Source: Actinoplanes oblitus
GTDB lineage: Bacteria; Actinomycetota; Actinomycetes; Mycobacteriales; Micromonosporaceae
NCBI RefSeq assembly: GCF_030252345.1
Contig: NZ_CP126980.1
Coordinates: 4,603,501 to 4,667,500 of the forward strand
Direction: 5' to 3'
Length of the DNA stretch: 64,000 nucleotides
In this document: positions 1 through 8,966 of the stretch, piece by piece
Layout: the number at the start of each line of letters is the position of its first letter
Numbering within the stretch: position 1 is the stretch's first letter
The notes under the pieces: model-generated
Seen by the model: only the letters and a program-made list of their open reading frames with translations
Database searches by the model: none
What the model was told of the DNA's origin: nothing
Made by a program: the position numbers and the translations under genes

Positions 1-634
<634 letters not shown>

Positions 635-661
635 ATATCGAAGCACAGGAGTTTGAATCGG

Positions 662-675
662 TAGAACCTGTTATC
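662..675. promoter_or_regulatory. KstR-like operator, cyp125 side
   Basis: TAGAACCTGTTATC matches TnnAACnnGTTnnA except the final base (C for A). It ends directly before the GAGGAGGA ribosome-binding site of cyp125, so a bound repressor would cover the transcription start or the 5' end of the message. Confidence 0.68.
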
Positions 676-686
676 GAGGAGGAGCC

Positions 687-1910
687 GTGAGAGACCTCAC
701 CGACCCGGAGATCTACGTCCACGGCATCCCGCACGCCGAGTTCGCCGAGCTGCGCCGCGACGCCCCGGTGTCGTGGATCCCGCAGGCCCGCGGCAGCGCC
801 GGGTTCGACGACGAGGGCTACTGGGCGGTGACCCGGCACGCCGACGTGATGACCGTGTCCCGGGACAGCGAGACGTTCTCCAGCTGGGAGAACACGGCAA
901 TCGTCAGATTCCAGGCGGACATGCCCCGCGATCGGATCGAGATGCAGCGCGCCGTGCTGCTCAACATGGACCCGCCGCAGCACACCCAGCAGCGCGCCAT
1001 CGTGTCCCGCGGCTTCACCCCGCGAGCGATGAACAATTTGCGTACGGCGCTCGCCGCCCGCGCCGAGCGGATAGTCCGGGAGGCCGGCGAGTCGGCCACG
1101 GGCGACTTCGTCACCGAGATCGCCTGCGAACTGCCCCTGCAGGCGATCGCCGAGCTGCTCGGCGTGCCGCAGGAGGACCGCCGCAACGTCTTCGACTGGT
1201 CGAACTCGATGATCGGCTACGACGACCCGGAGTACCGCGGCGGCGCCGATCCGATGGAACCGGCGATGGAGCTGCTGGCGTACGCCATGAAGATGGCCGA
1301 GGAGCGCCAGGCGTGCCCGCGCGACGACATCGTGTCCACGCTGGTGCAGGCCGAGATCGGCGGCGAGCACCTGTCCGCCGACGAGTTCGGCTTCTTCGTG
1401 CTGATGCTGGCCGTGGCCGGCAACGAGACCACCCGCAACGCGATCTCGCACGGCATGCTCGCCCTGCTGGAGCACCCCGACCAGTGGGCGCTGTGGCAGG
1501 AGACCCGGCCGCGGACCGCCGTCGACGAGATCGTCCGCTGGGGCACCCCGGTGAACGTGTTCCAGCGCACCGCGACCCGCGACACCGAGCTGGGCGGGCA
1601 GCGGATCGTCCGGGGCGACCGGGTCGCGCTCTTCTACGGCTCGGCGAACTTCGACGAGGAGGTCTTCGACCACCCGGAACGGTTCGACATCACCCGCAGC
1701 CCCAACCCGCACCTCGGCTTCGGCGGCAGCGGCGCCCACTTCTGCCTCGGCGCCAACCTGGCCCGCCTGGAGATCGACCTCATCTTCCACGCGATCGCCG
1801 ACCGGATGCCGCGGATCAGCCTGGCCGGCCCGCCGGAGCGTTTGCGGTCGGGTTGGCTCAACAGCATCAAGCACCTGCCGGTGCGGTACAGCTCAACCAC
1901 CGGGACGTGA
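687..1910 (+). CDS. cyp125: Cytochrome P450 CYP125, steroid C26-monooxygenase
   Basis: A 407-residue P450. Visible hallmarks are the I-helix AGNETTRNA (about residue 250), the K-helix ExxR in VDEIVRW, and the haem-binding loop FGGSGAHFCLG near residue 350 with the axial Cys. The length and the flanking DPEIYVHGIPH, DPPQHTQQR and WLNSIKHLPVRY segments are typical of CYP125, which oxidises the terminal C26/C27 methyl of cholesterol or cholestenone stepwise to the acid. The start is GTG 687, six bases after GAGGAGGA. It is divergent from fadA5 with two KstR-like boxes between, so sterol induction is expected. The acid product is the natural substrate of FadD19 (32552). Confidence 0.93.
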   Translation: MRDLTDPEIYVHGIPHAEFAELRRDAPVSWIPQARGSAGFDDEGYWAVTRHADVMTVSRDSETFSSWENTAIVRFQADMPRDRIEMQRAVLLNMDPPQHTQQRAIVSRGFTPRAMNNLRTALAARAERIVREAGESATGDFVTEIACELPLQAIAELLGVPQEDRRNVFDWSNSMIGYDDPEYRGGADPMEPAMELLAYAMKMAEERQACPRDDIVSTLVQAEIGGEHLSADEFGFFVLMLAVAGNETTRNAISHGMLALLEHPDQWALWQETRPRTAVDEIVRWGTPVNVFQRTATRDTELGGQRIVRGDRVALFYGSANFDEEVFDHPERFDITRSPNPHLGFGGSGAHFCLGANLARLEIDLIFHAIADRMPRISLAGPPERLRSGWLNSIKHLPVRYSSTTGT

Positions 1911-2404
1911 CACGCCCATCCGCGACGGCGTCGCGGGCCGGCGACGCCGCCGTACCCAAAGGTTTGGGATACCTTCCCGGCGTCGTCGGTGCCGTTGTCG
2001 CCGCAACCGTCGTGCGCGTATCGCCTCTGCAGGGGTATGCGTGTCCGGATAGGGACCCTGCCATCCGCACCGGCACAGGTCTGACCGCGACCCGCAGTCG
2101 GCTTCAGGTCGTGACGGCAGCGAGGCGAGGCACTGACCCCCGTGCGCATCCCGGCCGGCCACCGCGGGTCCACGCCCCCGGTCGAAGCCCGCTCAGCCGG
2201 CGGCCGGTTGCCGGGCGCCGATCAGCCGCAGAGCCGACGGGCGGACCCGACCGGCGGACCCGGATCGGGCTGGTCCCGGCCGACCGGGCCCGGGCGCTGC
2301 CGGCGGCCGAGGCGATGGCCGGTCGCTCCGCTTGACCGCGCGGACGGACCGGGCGTATAGACATTCATCATTACGTTGGCGTGCCGGAGTCAAAGGGGAC
2401 CTGC
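1911..2404. other. Intergenic region after cyp125, no gene recognised
   Basis: About 490 bases separate cyp125 from the PI-PLC gene. Open frames here lack recognisable protein character. Apart from a small hairpin at 1952-1972 I see nothing definite. The stretch just before 2405 contains AAAGGGGAC, the ribosome-binding site of the next gene. Confidence 0.5.
1952..1972. terminator. Possible terminator hairpin after cyp125
   Basis: CCCAA-AGGT-TTGGG, extended by GTA/TAC with one bulged A, forms a short perfect stem about 40 bases after the cyp125 stop. There is no T-tract, which is common for actinobacterial terminators. Weak evidence only. Confidence 0.3.
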
Positions 2405-3748
2405 ATGCGCCCGATCCGTACCGTTGCCCGAACCGTCCTGGTCCTCGCCGTCGGCCTCGCCCCGGCGGTGCCGGCCGCCGTGTCCGCCGCACCCGCTCCG
2501 GGCGGCTACTACCTGCAGAGCGTGCTCACCGGCTTCGCCGCCGCGGCGGCCGGTGACGCCGTCGCCCAGCACCGGCCCAAGGGCGACGAGGATCAGCAGC
2601 AGTGGAGCCTGCGCGCCGACGGCGCCGCCTGGTGGCTGGAGAACCTCGTCCGCCCGGGCCGCTGCCTCGGTCGCGCGGCGACCGCCCCGGCCATGCTGGC
2701 CTGCGGCGATCCGAACACCCGGTGGGAGATCACCGACGCTGGCGATGATCAGTACGCGGTGAAGGACCCGGCCGCGGACCGCTACCTGAGCCTGACGCCC
2801 AGCGGTGACGGGTGGGCCGAGGGACTCGGCCTGGCCGCCGACGGCCCGGCGGCCAGGTGGTACCTGACTCCGCTCACTCCGGTCAAGGCGGCCCTGCCCG
2901 CCGAGGCGGACCGGACGCTGGACCAGGTCACCTTCCTCACCGCGCACAACGCGTACGCCAACGGCGTCGACGGCGGCTTCTCGCCGCCGATCATCAACCT
3001 CTTCCCGAATCAGGTGCGGGGCATCGACCGGCAGCTCGCCGACGGCGTACGCGGGTTCATGCTCGACCTGCACCAGACGCCGGACGGCGCGATCCTCTGT
3101 CACGACAGCTGCACGCTCGTCTCCCGGCCGGTCGCCCTCTGGGTGGACCTGAAACGGATCACGGATTTCCTCGCCGCCCATCCCACCGAGATCGTGACCG
3201 TCTTCTTGGAGGACTACGTCGCGCCCGGCGTGCTGCGCGCCGAGCTCGCCCGGGTGCCGGGCCTCGCCACCATGCTGATCCGCCCGGACCTGGACGGTGT
3301 CCGCGACCACGGCTGGCCGCGCCTGTCCGAGCTGCGCCGCCGCAACCAGCGGCTGCTGATCATGACCGACCACGACCGCGCCTCCGACCAGGCGGCGGGG
3401 CTCACCCGCGACAGCTTCGGGGTGCAGTACCAACGGGAGTGGACCGTGGAGAACTACTGGTCGATGGGTTCCGGCGCCGGCACCTCGGACTGGTCCTGCT
3501 CCAGCCGCTGGCCCGGCATCCCCCTCACCCGCACCGAACCCGGCTTCCGCCCGCTGTTCGTCATGAATCACTTCCGGGACGTGACCGTGGCGGCCACCGC
3601 GTCCGGCGACAACGCCAAGGTGCTCAACCGGGCGGAGCGATTCTGCGCCCCGGCCGCCCGCAAGAAGCCCAACTACATCGCCGTCGACCGGTACGACCTG
3701 GGCACTCCGGCGGCCGCGGTGGCACAGCTCAACACGTACGCGTACTGA
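2405..3748 (+). CDS. Secreted phosphatidylinositol-specific phospholipase C X-domain protein
   Basis: A 447-residue protein with an N-terminal signal peptide (RPIRTVARTVLVLAVGLAP, cleavage expected after VSAAP). Residues about 40-160 form a beta-trefoil/lectin-like stretch with repeated W and G residues. The C-terminal TIM-barrel resembles PI-PLC X: FLTAHNAYANG carries the first catalytic His and DLHQTPDGAILCHDSC the second. PI-PLC enzymes cleave the phosphodiester of (glyco)phosphatidylinositol; substrate and export are inferred from family. ATG 2405 is preferred over an upstream start at 2381 because AAAGGGGAC precedes it at good spacing and the signal peptide begins there. It stands alone and has no KstR box. 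Confidence 0.8.
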   Translation: MRPIRTVARTVLVLAVGLAPAVPAAVSAAPAPGGYYLQSVLTGFAAAAAGDAVAQHRPKGDEDQQQWSLRADGAAWWLENLVRPGRCLGRAATAPAMLACGDPNTRWEITDAGDDQYAVKDPAADRYLSLTPSGDGWAEGLGLAADGPAARWYLTPLTPVKAALPAEADRTLDQVTFLTAHNAYANGVDGGFSPPIINLFPNQVRGIDRQLADGVRGFMLDLHQTPDGAILCHDSCTLVSRPVALWVDLKRITDFLAAHPTEIVTVFLEDYVAPGVLRAELARVPGLATMLIRPDLDGVRDHGWPRLSELRRRNQRLLIMTDHDRASDQAAGLTRDSFGVQYQREWTVENYWSMGSGAGTSDWSCSSRWPGIPLTRTEPGFRPLFVMNHFRDVTVAATASGDNAKVLNRAERFCAPAARKKPNYIAVDRYDLGTPAAAVAQLNTYAY

Positions 3749-3770
3749 CCACCCGGAAGGCGGCGGTTCC

Positions 3771-3789
3771 CGAGCAAGCGGGTTGCTCG
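3771..3789. terminator. Hairpin after the PI-PLC gene
   Basis: CGAGCAA-GCGGG-TTGCTCG is a perfect 7-bp stem with a 5-base loop, 22 bases after the PI-PLC stop. It is probably the transcription terminator. Confidence 0.5.
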
Positions 3790-4020
3790 CGGTCACCAGC
3801 GACTATCTGATCCTGCAGGACCCCGGAGCCCCGGCGGGGCGCCTGCGCCTGTCGGACATGCGGAGGTTCACCGTCACCCATCGGACGACCCGGCGACGGC
3901 GCAGCCTCCTCGTCGGATCGATCCCGCTGCTCATGATGGTGGTGGGCGGCCTGATCGCGTACCAATGGGCCGGGAAGCCGCTGGCCGCGGTGAGCGTGGG
4001 CGCCCGGTGTCGCGGCGCCT
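3783..4020 (+). pseudogene. Possible fragment of a small membrane protein (DUF6232-like)
   Basis: In this frame the sequence reads LLAVTSDYLILQDPG, RLRLSDMRRFTV, a basic stretch and one hydrophobic segment (SIPLLMMVVGGLIAYQW). This resembles the start of small actinobacterial proteins with an N-terminal beta-strand region and a membrane anchor. The only start is a TTG inside a hairpin, and the frame then runs antisense into the lipoprotein gene. I treat it as a probable remnant, not a working gene. Confidence 0.25.
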
Positions 4021-4087
4021 TGACCATAGGGATCTTCGCTCAACGGAATATGGGCCGACGCGGACGCGATACTGGTGGGGGCGAAGG

Positions 4088-4633
4088 TCAACAGGCAGAT
4101 ACGAGAGGCTTACCGTCGGACGCCTCGACGGTATACGTCATGGGTTCTGCTGGCGACGACGACGCGCTTGGTGCCGGGTCGAATGAGATGGTGAACACGA
4201 CCGTTGTGCCAGCGACGTCTTTGACCAGGCAGGATACGCCGCGCTGGAAAGCAAGTGACGGTGCCACCTCCGGAGGTATCGCCGGCGAGGCGTTGCGCCA
4301 GCCGTCCTTCATCAGCTCGCCCCAGTAAAAGGCGCGGATGGTGGGTTCCGCTGACGTGCTGCGATAGCGCTGACCCGCGTAGGGAGCGATCGGGTCCCCG
4401 GAGTCGTCCTGCCCGCAGCCCGAGTAGGTGCCGGCGGCTTCGGTGGAGGAAGGACGCGCCCGCAGGATCGGAAGCTGCGCCAAGACCTTCACCCGCTGTT
4501 CGTCGCGGTCGGGACATCCTGCGTGCCCCGGTTGGCCACACCCGGCGAGCGGGCCGGCGGCAAGCGTGGCGACCATCGTGAACGCGGCGACGCTGCCCAG
4601 GACCCGGTGGATCATGACGGCAGTATGAATCAT
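4088..4633 (-). CDS. Predicted lipoprotein of unknown function
   Basis: From ATG 4633 (or the in-frame ATG 4615) the protein starts with IHRVLGSVAAFTMVATLAAG and a lipobox GPLAGC, so the mature N-terminal Cys is expected to be lipidated outside the membrane. The rest, about 150 residues, has four further Cys and includes YSGCGQDD, IRAFYWGELMKDGWRN and GTTVVFTISFDP. I recognise no named family. The frame is open further upstream, but that part is out of register with the transposase remnant it overlaps and is unlikely to be translated. It lies in a patchwork of broken genes, so it may have arrived by transfer. Confidence 0.6.
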   Translation of the reverse strand: MIHTAVMIHRVLGSVAAFTMVATLAAGPLAGCGQPGHAGCPDRDEQRVKVLAQLPILRARPSSTEAAGTYSGCGQDDSGDPIAPYAGQRYRSTSAEPTIRAFYWGELMKDGWRNASPAIPPEVAPSLAFQRGVSCLVKDVAGTTVVFTISFDPAPSASSSPAEPMTYTVEASDGKPLVSAC

Positions 4634-4789
4634 GGCGCGGCCCCAAGGTCCTGGTTGCAGAACGAACGCCGGTCGGACACGTGCGCACCGCAGGTCAGTG
4701 CGTAGATCGGGGCGCCGTGACCGTCGCAGATCAGACGGTGCTTCGAGCCCGGCTCGCCGCGGTTGATCGGCGACGGCCCTGTCCCGGCA
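4630..4789 (-). pseudogene. Remnant of an IS5-family-like DDE transposase
   Basis: The minus strand reads GTGPSPINRGEPGSKHRLIC followed by DGHGAPIYALTCGAHVSD, closely matching the mid-region of IS5-type transposases (GPSPV-R-GSKHHL-DG-G-P...NVND). Both ends of the transposase are missing, and the frame stops at TGA 4632-4630, overlapping the lipoprotein ATG. I found no inverted terminal repeats. It marks an old insertion in this mosaic. Confidence 0.7.
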
Positions 4790-4834
4790 CCCCTTTTTCC
4801 AGCCTGCACTCAATGCTGAGTGGGACCTATTCGG

Positions 4835-5634
4835 TTAGCCTTCGCGCGCCATCTCGTCGTTGAGGAGTTCTAAAAGCGATGGCAGGATTTCGGGATTAGC
4901 GGCAACGGTCGCCTTCGCATCGACACTGTGGGGTGCTCCATCGCGGTCGACGACCACTGCGCCGGCTTCGCGAGCGATGATGACGCCGGCCGCGGTGTCC
5001 CACGGCTTGTTGGCGAGCATGACCACCGCATCGACCCTGCCTTCGGCGAGCCATGCGAGGTCGATGGCGGCAGAACCATGCATGCGGACGCGCTGCATGT
5101 TGGTGGCTAGTCGTCGGGTCAGGGCAAACCTGTCACGGTTCTTTTCTTCGGATTCCTCGCCAACCGCGTAATCCCCCATGGCTACGACAGCTTCGCTGAT
5201 CCTCGTTGTCGTGCTGGCGTGGATGGGCTCACCGTTGGCATGAGCGCCGTTGCCCTCGGCCGCGCTGTAGCGGCATCCCAGAAAGGGCAGATCGATGACG
5301 CCGAGCACGGGCCGTCTTCCAGTAAGGAGGCCGAGAGAGACCGCGCACAGAGGCGAGCCGTGGACGAAATTGACGGTTCCGTCGACCGGGTCCAGCGCCC
5401 ACACCAGGCTCTTGCGGACCTCGATACCGCCGTTCTCCTCGCCGAGAAATCCGATATCCGATGTGTGCTCGGCGAGAAGGCGCGCACTTGCTCCTCGATG
5501 GCGTAGTCGACCTCGGAAGCCATGTCGCGGTCGCCTTTGGCGGTCAACGCGCCGGGCTGCATGGTGCGCATGACGTCGCGGGCGAGGTCGACGGCATGGT
5601 GGGCGATGGGGAGTAGGTCGGCGTAGTCGGTCAT
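4835..5634 (-). pseudogene. Inositol-monophosphatase-family gene broken by a frameshift
   Basis: Two minus-strand frames together make one IMPase-like protein. Frame 1, from ATG 5634, gives TDYADLLPIAHHAVDLARD to YAIEEQVRA; the other frame continues with LLAEHTSDIGFLGEENGG. The metal site is complete: GEEN, DPVDGTVNF and PWDTAAG. Near 5481 the reading GTGCGCGCCTTCTCGCC needs one extra base to keep frame, so a single-base deletion (or sequencing error) splits the gene. IMPase-family enzymes hydrolyse inositol or related sugar phosphates with Mg2+. The adjoining DUF5919 fragment and transposase remnant suggest transferred, decaying DNA. If the frameshift is an error, the gene would be intact at about 266 residues. 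Confidence 0.75.
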
Positions 5635-5930
5635 CGGGGCTGGCCACCGCTCCAAAGCTCGTGGAAGGTGCGCTCGAACACGGGGTACAGCCCAGCGTCC
5701 GGCCACCGCTTCTTGATCACCATGGTCGGGGACTCGACGCCTCGCGCGTGCGGTAGGTACTGCTGCGCGACGCAGACCGAGTTATTGATCAAAGTGATGT
5801 TGACACGGATTGTCTGGTCGTAGGTGGCAACCTCGACGCGGTCCCGGATGTTGGCGGGCAGCCGGTCGCGGACGCGGAGGACGCCTTGCAGGTTGAGGGT
5901 GGTGAGGGCGCCGACGCAGTTCACGAATCG
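5631..5930 (-). pseudogene. C-terminal fragment of a DUF5919-type protein
   Basis: The minus strand encodes LRVRDRLPANIRDRVEVATY, DQTIRVNITLINNSVCV and GLYPVFERTFHELW, the usual C-terminal domain of actinobacterial DUF5919 proteins, which often carry an N-terminal HTH. Upstream of about 5930 the frame loses similarity and runs antisense to a P450 fragment and the DinB gene, so the N-terminal part is missing. Its end overlaps the IMPase start by four bases (ATGA), indicating that both were once one operon. Confidence 0.6.
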
Positions 5931-5935
5931 CTGCT

Positions 5936-6015
5936 GACCACCCGCGCCGAGAAGCTGCGCTCCGGCCGGTTCGACAGCATCAAACACCTGCCGGCGCGGT
6001 ACCGCCGGCCCGGCG
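5936..6015 (+). pseudogene. Tail fragment of a second CYP125-like P450
   Basis: The plus strand reads AEKLRSGRFDSIKHLPARY, nearly the same as the end of the cyp125 in this window (PERLRSGWLNSIKHLPVRY). Nothing of the P450 upstream of this tail remains; sequence to the left is the unrelated DUF5919 fragment. This is a rearrangement scar. Confidence 0.6.
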
Positions 6016-6032
6016 GTGCGATATTGGTCGGC

Positions 6033-6605
6033 ATGACTGACCTCGACGCCAAGGCGAACCTTCACCTCTACCTGCGCGAGGCGCGCGAGGCGCTGCTCGG
6101 CAAGCTCGACGGCCTGTCGGAGTACGACGTGCGCCGCCCGCTCGTCCCCACCGGCACCAACCTGCTGGGCCTGGTCAAGCACGTGTCGACGGTGGCCGCC
6201 GGGTACTTCGGCGAGGTGTTCGACCGTCCGTTCCGGGATTCACTGCCGGCCGTGGGGCAGAACGCCGAGCCGAACGCGGACATGTGGGCCACCGCCGACG
6301 AGTCCCGTGACGACATCATCGGCCGATGGCACCGGGCGTGGGCGCACGCCGACGCGACGATCGAGGCCCTGCCGGTCGACGCGCCCGGTGTGGTCCGGTG
6401 GTGGGGTGGCGCGCCGGTGACGCTGCACCGGATCCTCACGCACATGCTGGCCGAGCTGAACCGGCACGCCGGGCACGCCGACATCGTCCGCGAGCTGATC
6501 GACGGCGGCGTCGGCTGGCGGCACGCCGGCGACAACATCGACGCGGTCGGCGACTGGGCGGCCCACCGCGAACGGCTGGAGTCGGCAGCGCGCGAGTTCA
6601 GCTGA
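6033..6605 (+). CDS. DinB-family (DUF664) protein
   Basis: A 190-residue protein beginning MTDLDAKANLHLYLREARE, with LLGLVKHVSTVAAGYFGEVF (first metal His), and HRILTHMLAELNRHAGHADI near the C-terminus carrying the other His residues of the DinB/YfiT four-helix fold. In actinobacteria such proteins include mycothiol-dependent transferases and uncharacterised metalloproteins; the substrate here is unknown. ATG 6033 is chosen because the longer frame from 5886 only adds the P450 remnant. The gene follows the rearrangement scar and stands alone. Confidence 0.75.
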   Translation: MTDLDAKANLHLYLREAREALLGKLDGLSEYDVRRPLVPTGTNLLGLVKHVSTVAAGYFGEVFDRPFRDSLPAVGQNAEPNADMWATADESRDDIIGRWHRAWAHADATIEALPVDAPGVVRWWGGAPVTLHRILTHMLAELNRHAGHADIVRELIDGGVGWRHAGDNIDAVGDWAAHRERLESAAREFS

Positions 6606-6684
6606 CGAGCCGGCGATCGGGGGAGGGCGGTCGGCGGCCTCGACCCCCCGGTGGACAATCATCGCGGTGTCGAGGGGGTGCCGC

Positions 6685-8937
6685 GTGCCGGATGTGCGCC
6701 TGAGTGAGGTGATCGCCGCTTACGGCGAGCTTGTCGACGGTGACCTCGACGAGCGCGACCTGGTCGATCGGTTGTCCGAGCTGACCGTCGAGGTCCTGAA
6801 CCGTCATGGCATCGGTGCCCGGCGGTCCCGTCCCGGCGTCGTCACCAGTGCCGCCACCATCGCGGTGCCGTTGCCTTCGATGAGTGTCTCCCTGGAGATC
6901 TGCGGGGCCCGGGCGCCACTGACCGGTGGGCAGATCGCCGCCGTGGGTGCGCGCGCCAGCACCACGCCGCTGGTGGCTGTTCTGTCGCTGCGGGGCTTCG
7001 CGGCGGAGGCGATCGAGGGCGGCGACAACGTGCTGCTGATGGACCGCCAGCATCTCGAGGCGATTTTGTCCGGGCTGGTGGATCCGGCCGGGTTGTTCGA
7101 GGAAGCCGTTCATCTGGCGACCTTCGACGCGGAGCCCTACCTGCCCCTGACACGGTTCCTCCTGCACCGGAACCCGGCGCCGGCACCGCGATTCATGCCT
7201 CCCGATCGTGTGCCCCCGCCGTGGGACCTGCTTCAGGACACCGCGGCCGAGGTGCGTGTCCGGCAGGTTCTCGGCGGCCTGCCCGGCTGGCCGGAGATCA
7301 CCGGTATGACCGCTGTCGACGCCGACAGGCTGCTGCTCACCTCGGCGGACGGCTTGATCGAGGTGCACGTGCGACGCGGCACCACGGACTGGTTCCTGCC
7401 GATGCCCGGCCTGCGCGGTGCGCCTGTCCGGCGAGCGGACGGGTCGGTGCTGGTGCTGTGCGGTGACGCCGTCATCGCCTATCGGGGTGGGACGGTGGAG
7501 CCGATCGCCGGTGGATTCCGTGCCGCGGTCGGACTCGCCGCCGACCGTGACGGCGAGGCTTGGGTGCTGTCGGGGACCGGAGCGACGTTCGGCGGAGGAT
7601 CCGGCACACTCTCGCTGACGCGTGTCGGTGAGCGATTCGGGAGCCAACAGACGTACGGCGTCGCCTTCGCCGCCGGCGTTCACGGCCTGGCCTGGCTGCG
7701 GGGCCGTCGCTTCTTCCTGGCGACCGGAAGCGACAGCGGGATCGTCGACCTGTCCCGCAGCAGCGCGGTGTCCCCGCGGGACCACGTCCGGTCCGAACAG
7801 CCGTACCCCGAGCACGTGATCGCCCTTGACGCCCGAACCGTGCTGACGGGTTCGGGCGACGGCCGTGGCGTGGGCGTCACGATCTGCCGGACGGACCTGG
7901 TCACCCACAGCGTCGAGGTACTGGCCCGGCTGAGGCTGAACAAGATCCAGGGGATGGCGGAGGCTGCGGAGGGACCGGTTTACCTTCTCGGCGATGTCCG
8001 GGGCAACGACCACAGCCGGCCCCGGCCGGTGATCCTCAAGGCGACCATCCCACGCCCGGCTCCGGCGGCTGCCGAGGATGGCCCCACATCGTTTCGCGAC
8101 CTGCGGCTCGCCGCGATGGGTGACAGGCGCTCCGAGGATGGCCCCACATCGTTTCGCGACCTGCGGCTCGCCGCGATGGGTGACAGGCGCTCCTACGCGC
8201 TCGACGCGACGCCGATCGCCGACGGCGGTCAAGCGACGGTTTTCGGGGCCCGGCACCGGGCCAGCGGAACCCGGGTGGCGTTCAAGAGGCTGAACCGCCG
8301 GAGCGTCGACGACATCGCGCGTATGCGTCGCGAGATCGAGGCGGGTCAGCGCTACGGGGACAACGCCCACGTCGTACCCGTGCTGGATTTCGACCCGGGC
8401 GCGAGCTGGCTGGTCATGCCGCTGGCATCGGGCACCGCCGAAGAGGTACTCGACGAACTGGAGGACCCGCGGCGTCTGCTCGATCTGGTAGCCGCCGTCT
8501 GCGCCGGCCTCCGCAGGCCTCATCAGGACGGATGGGTGCACCGGGATCTCAAGCCGACCAACATTCTCCGACTGGACGGCGAGTGGGCCGTCGCCGATTG
8601 GGGGCTGGGGCGCCGCCCGCGCGGTCAGACGAGCCAGCCGGGCCGCACCCGAGCCGGCTTCCTGTACGGGACCGAGGGCTTCGCCGCGCCCGAGTTGTCC
8701 GACGACGCGCACGAGGCCGGCCCTCAGGCCGACATCTTCAGCATCGGACAGCTGATCGGCTGGGCCGTGACGCGACAGTGGCCGCGCGCCAACCGGCCGT
8801 TGATACCGGCCGGCACGGTCTGGCAGACCGCCGTCGAGGTGATGACCCACGACGATCCCGCCCGGCGCCCGGCGAGCGTCGACGACGTTCTGGAACTGGT
8901 GAGGTCGGCCCCGGCAGAGCCCACGGGTCAAGGGTGA
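6685..8937 (+). CDS. Three-part protein with C-terminal Ser/Thr kinase domain
   Basis: About 750 residues. The N-terminal ~190 residues include LRGFAAEAIEGGDNVLLMD and LEAILSGLVDPAGLFEEA, resembling a degenerate restriction-endonuclease-like (Mrr-type) fold. Residues about 195-455 look like beta-propeller repeats (TSADGLIEV, DRDGEAWVLSG, LDARTVLTGSGDG). The kinase domain follows: GGQATVF glycine loop (about 514), Lys in VAFKRL (about 534), HRDLKPTN (about 618), DWG replacing DFG (about 638), and APEL. There is no transmembrane segment. GTG 6685 is preferred to GTG 6667 because GAGGGGGT lies five bases before it. A perfect 60-bp tandem duplication sits immediately before the kinase domain. Partner and signal are unknown; the layout suggests a sensor-kinase role in a defence or stress setting. 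Confidence 0.8.
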   Translation: MPDVRLSEVIAAYGELVDGDLDERDLVDRLSELTVEVLNRHGIGARRSRPGVVTSAATIAVPLPSMSVSLEICGARAPLTGGQIAAVGARASTTPLVAVLSLRGFAAEAIEGGDNVLLMDRQHLEAILSGLVDPAGLFEEAVHLATFDAEPYLPLTRFLLHRNPAPAPRFMPPDRVPPPWDLLQDTAAEVRVRQVLGGLPGWPEITGMTAVDADRLLLTSADGLIEVHVRRGTTDWFLPMPGLRGAPVRRADGSVLVLCGDAVIAYRGGTVEPIAGGFRAAVGLAADRDGEAWVLSGTGATFGGGSGTLSLTRVGERFGSQQTYGVAFAAGVHGLAWLRGRRFFLATGSDSGIVDLSRSSAVSPRDHVRSEQPYPEHVIALDARTVLTGSGDGRGVGVTICRTDLVTHSVEVLARLRLNKIQGMAEAAEGPVYLLGDVRGNDHSRPRPVILKATIPRPAPAAAEDGPTSFRDLRLAAMGDRRSEDGPTSFRDLRLAAMGDRRSYALDATPIADGGQATVFGARHRASGTRVAFKRLNRRSVDDIARMRREIEAGQRYGDNAHVVPVLDFDPGASWLVMPLASGTAEEVLDELEDPRRLLDLVAAVCAGLRRPHQDGWVHRDLKPTNILRLDGEWAVADWGLGRRPRGQTSQPGRTRAGFLYGTEGFAAPELSDDAHEAGPQADIFSIGQLIGWAVTRQWPRANRPLIPAGTVWQTAVEVMTHDDPARRPASVDDVLELVRSAPAEPTGQG
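8074..8193 (+). repeat. Perfect 60-bp tandem duplication inside the kinase gene
   Basis: Two adjacent identical 60-bp units (8074-8133 and 8134-8193) encode EDGPTSFRDLRLAAMGDRRS twice in frame, in the linker just before the kinase glycine loop. Identity at every base, including third positions, indicates a recent duplication. Confidence 0.97.
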
Positions 8938-8966
8938 GGCCGCCGCGGCGATCGAAGGCGGGAGGG

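Noticed and set aside
3729..4091. A minus-strand gene of 120 codons
   Set aside because: Composition is poor (His-rich runs, no domain) and it overlaps the terminator hairpin and the end of the PI-PLC gene.
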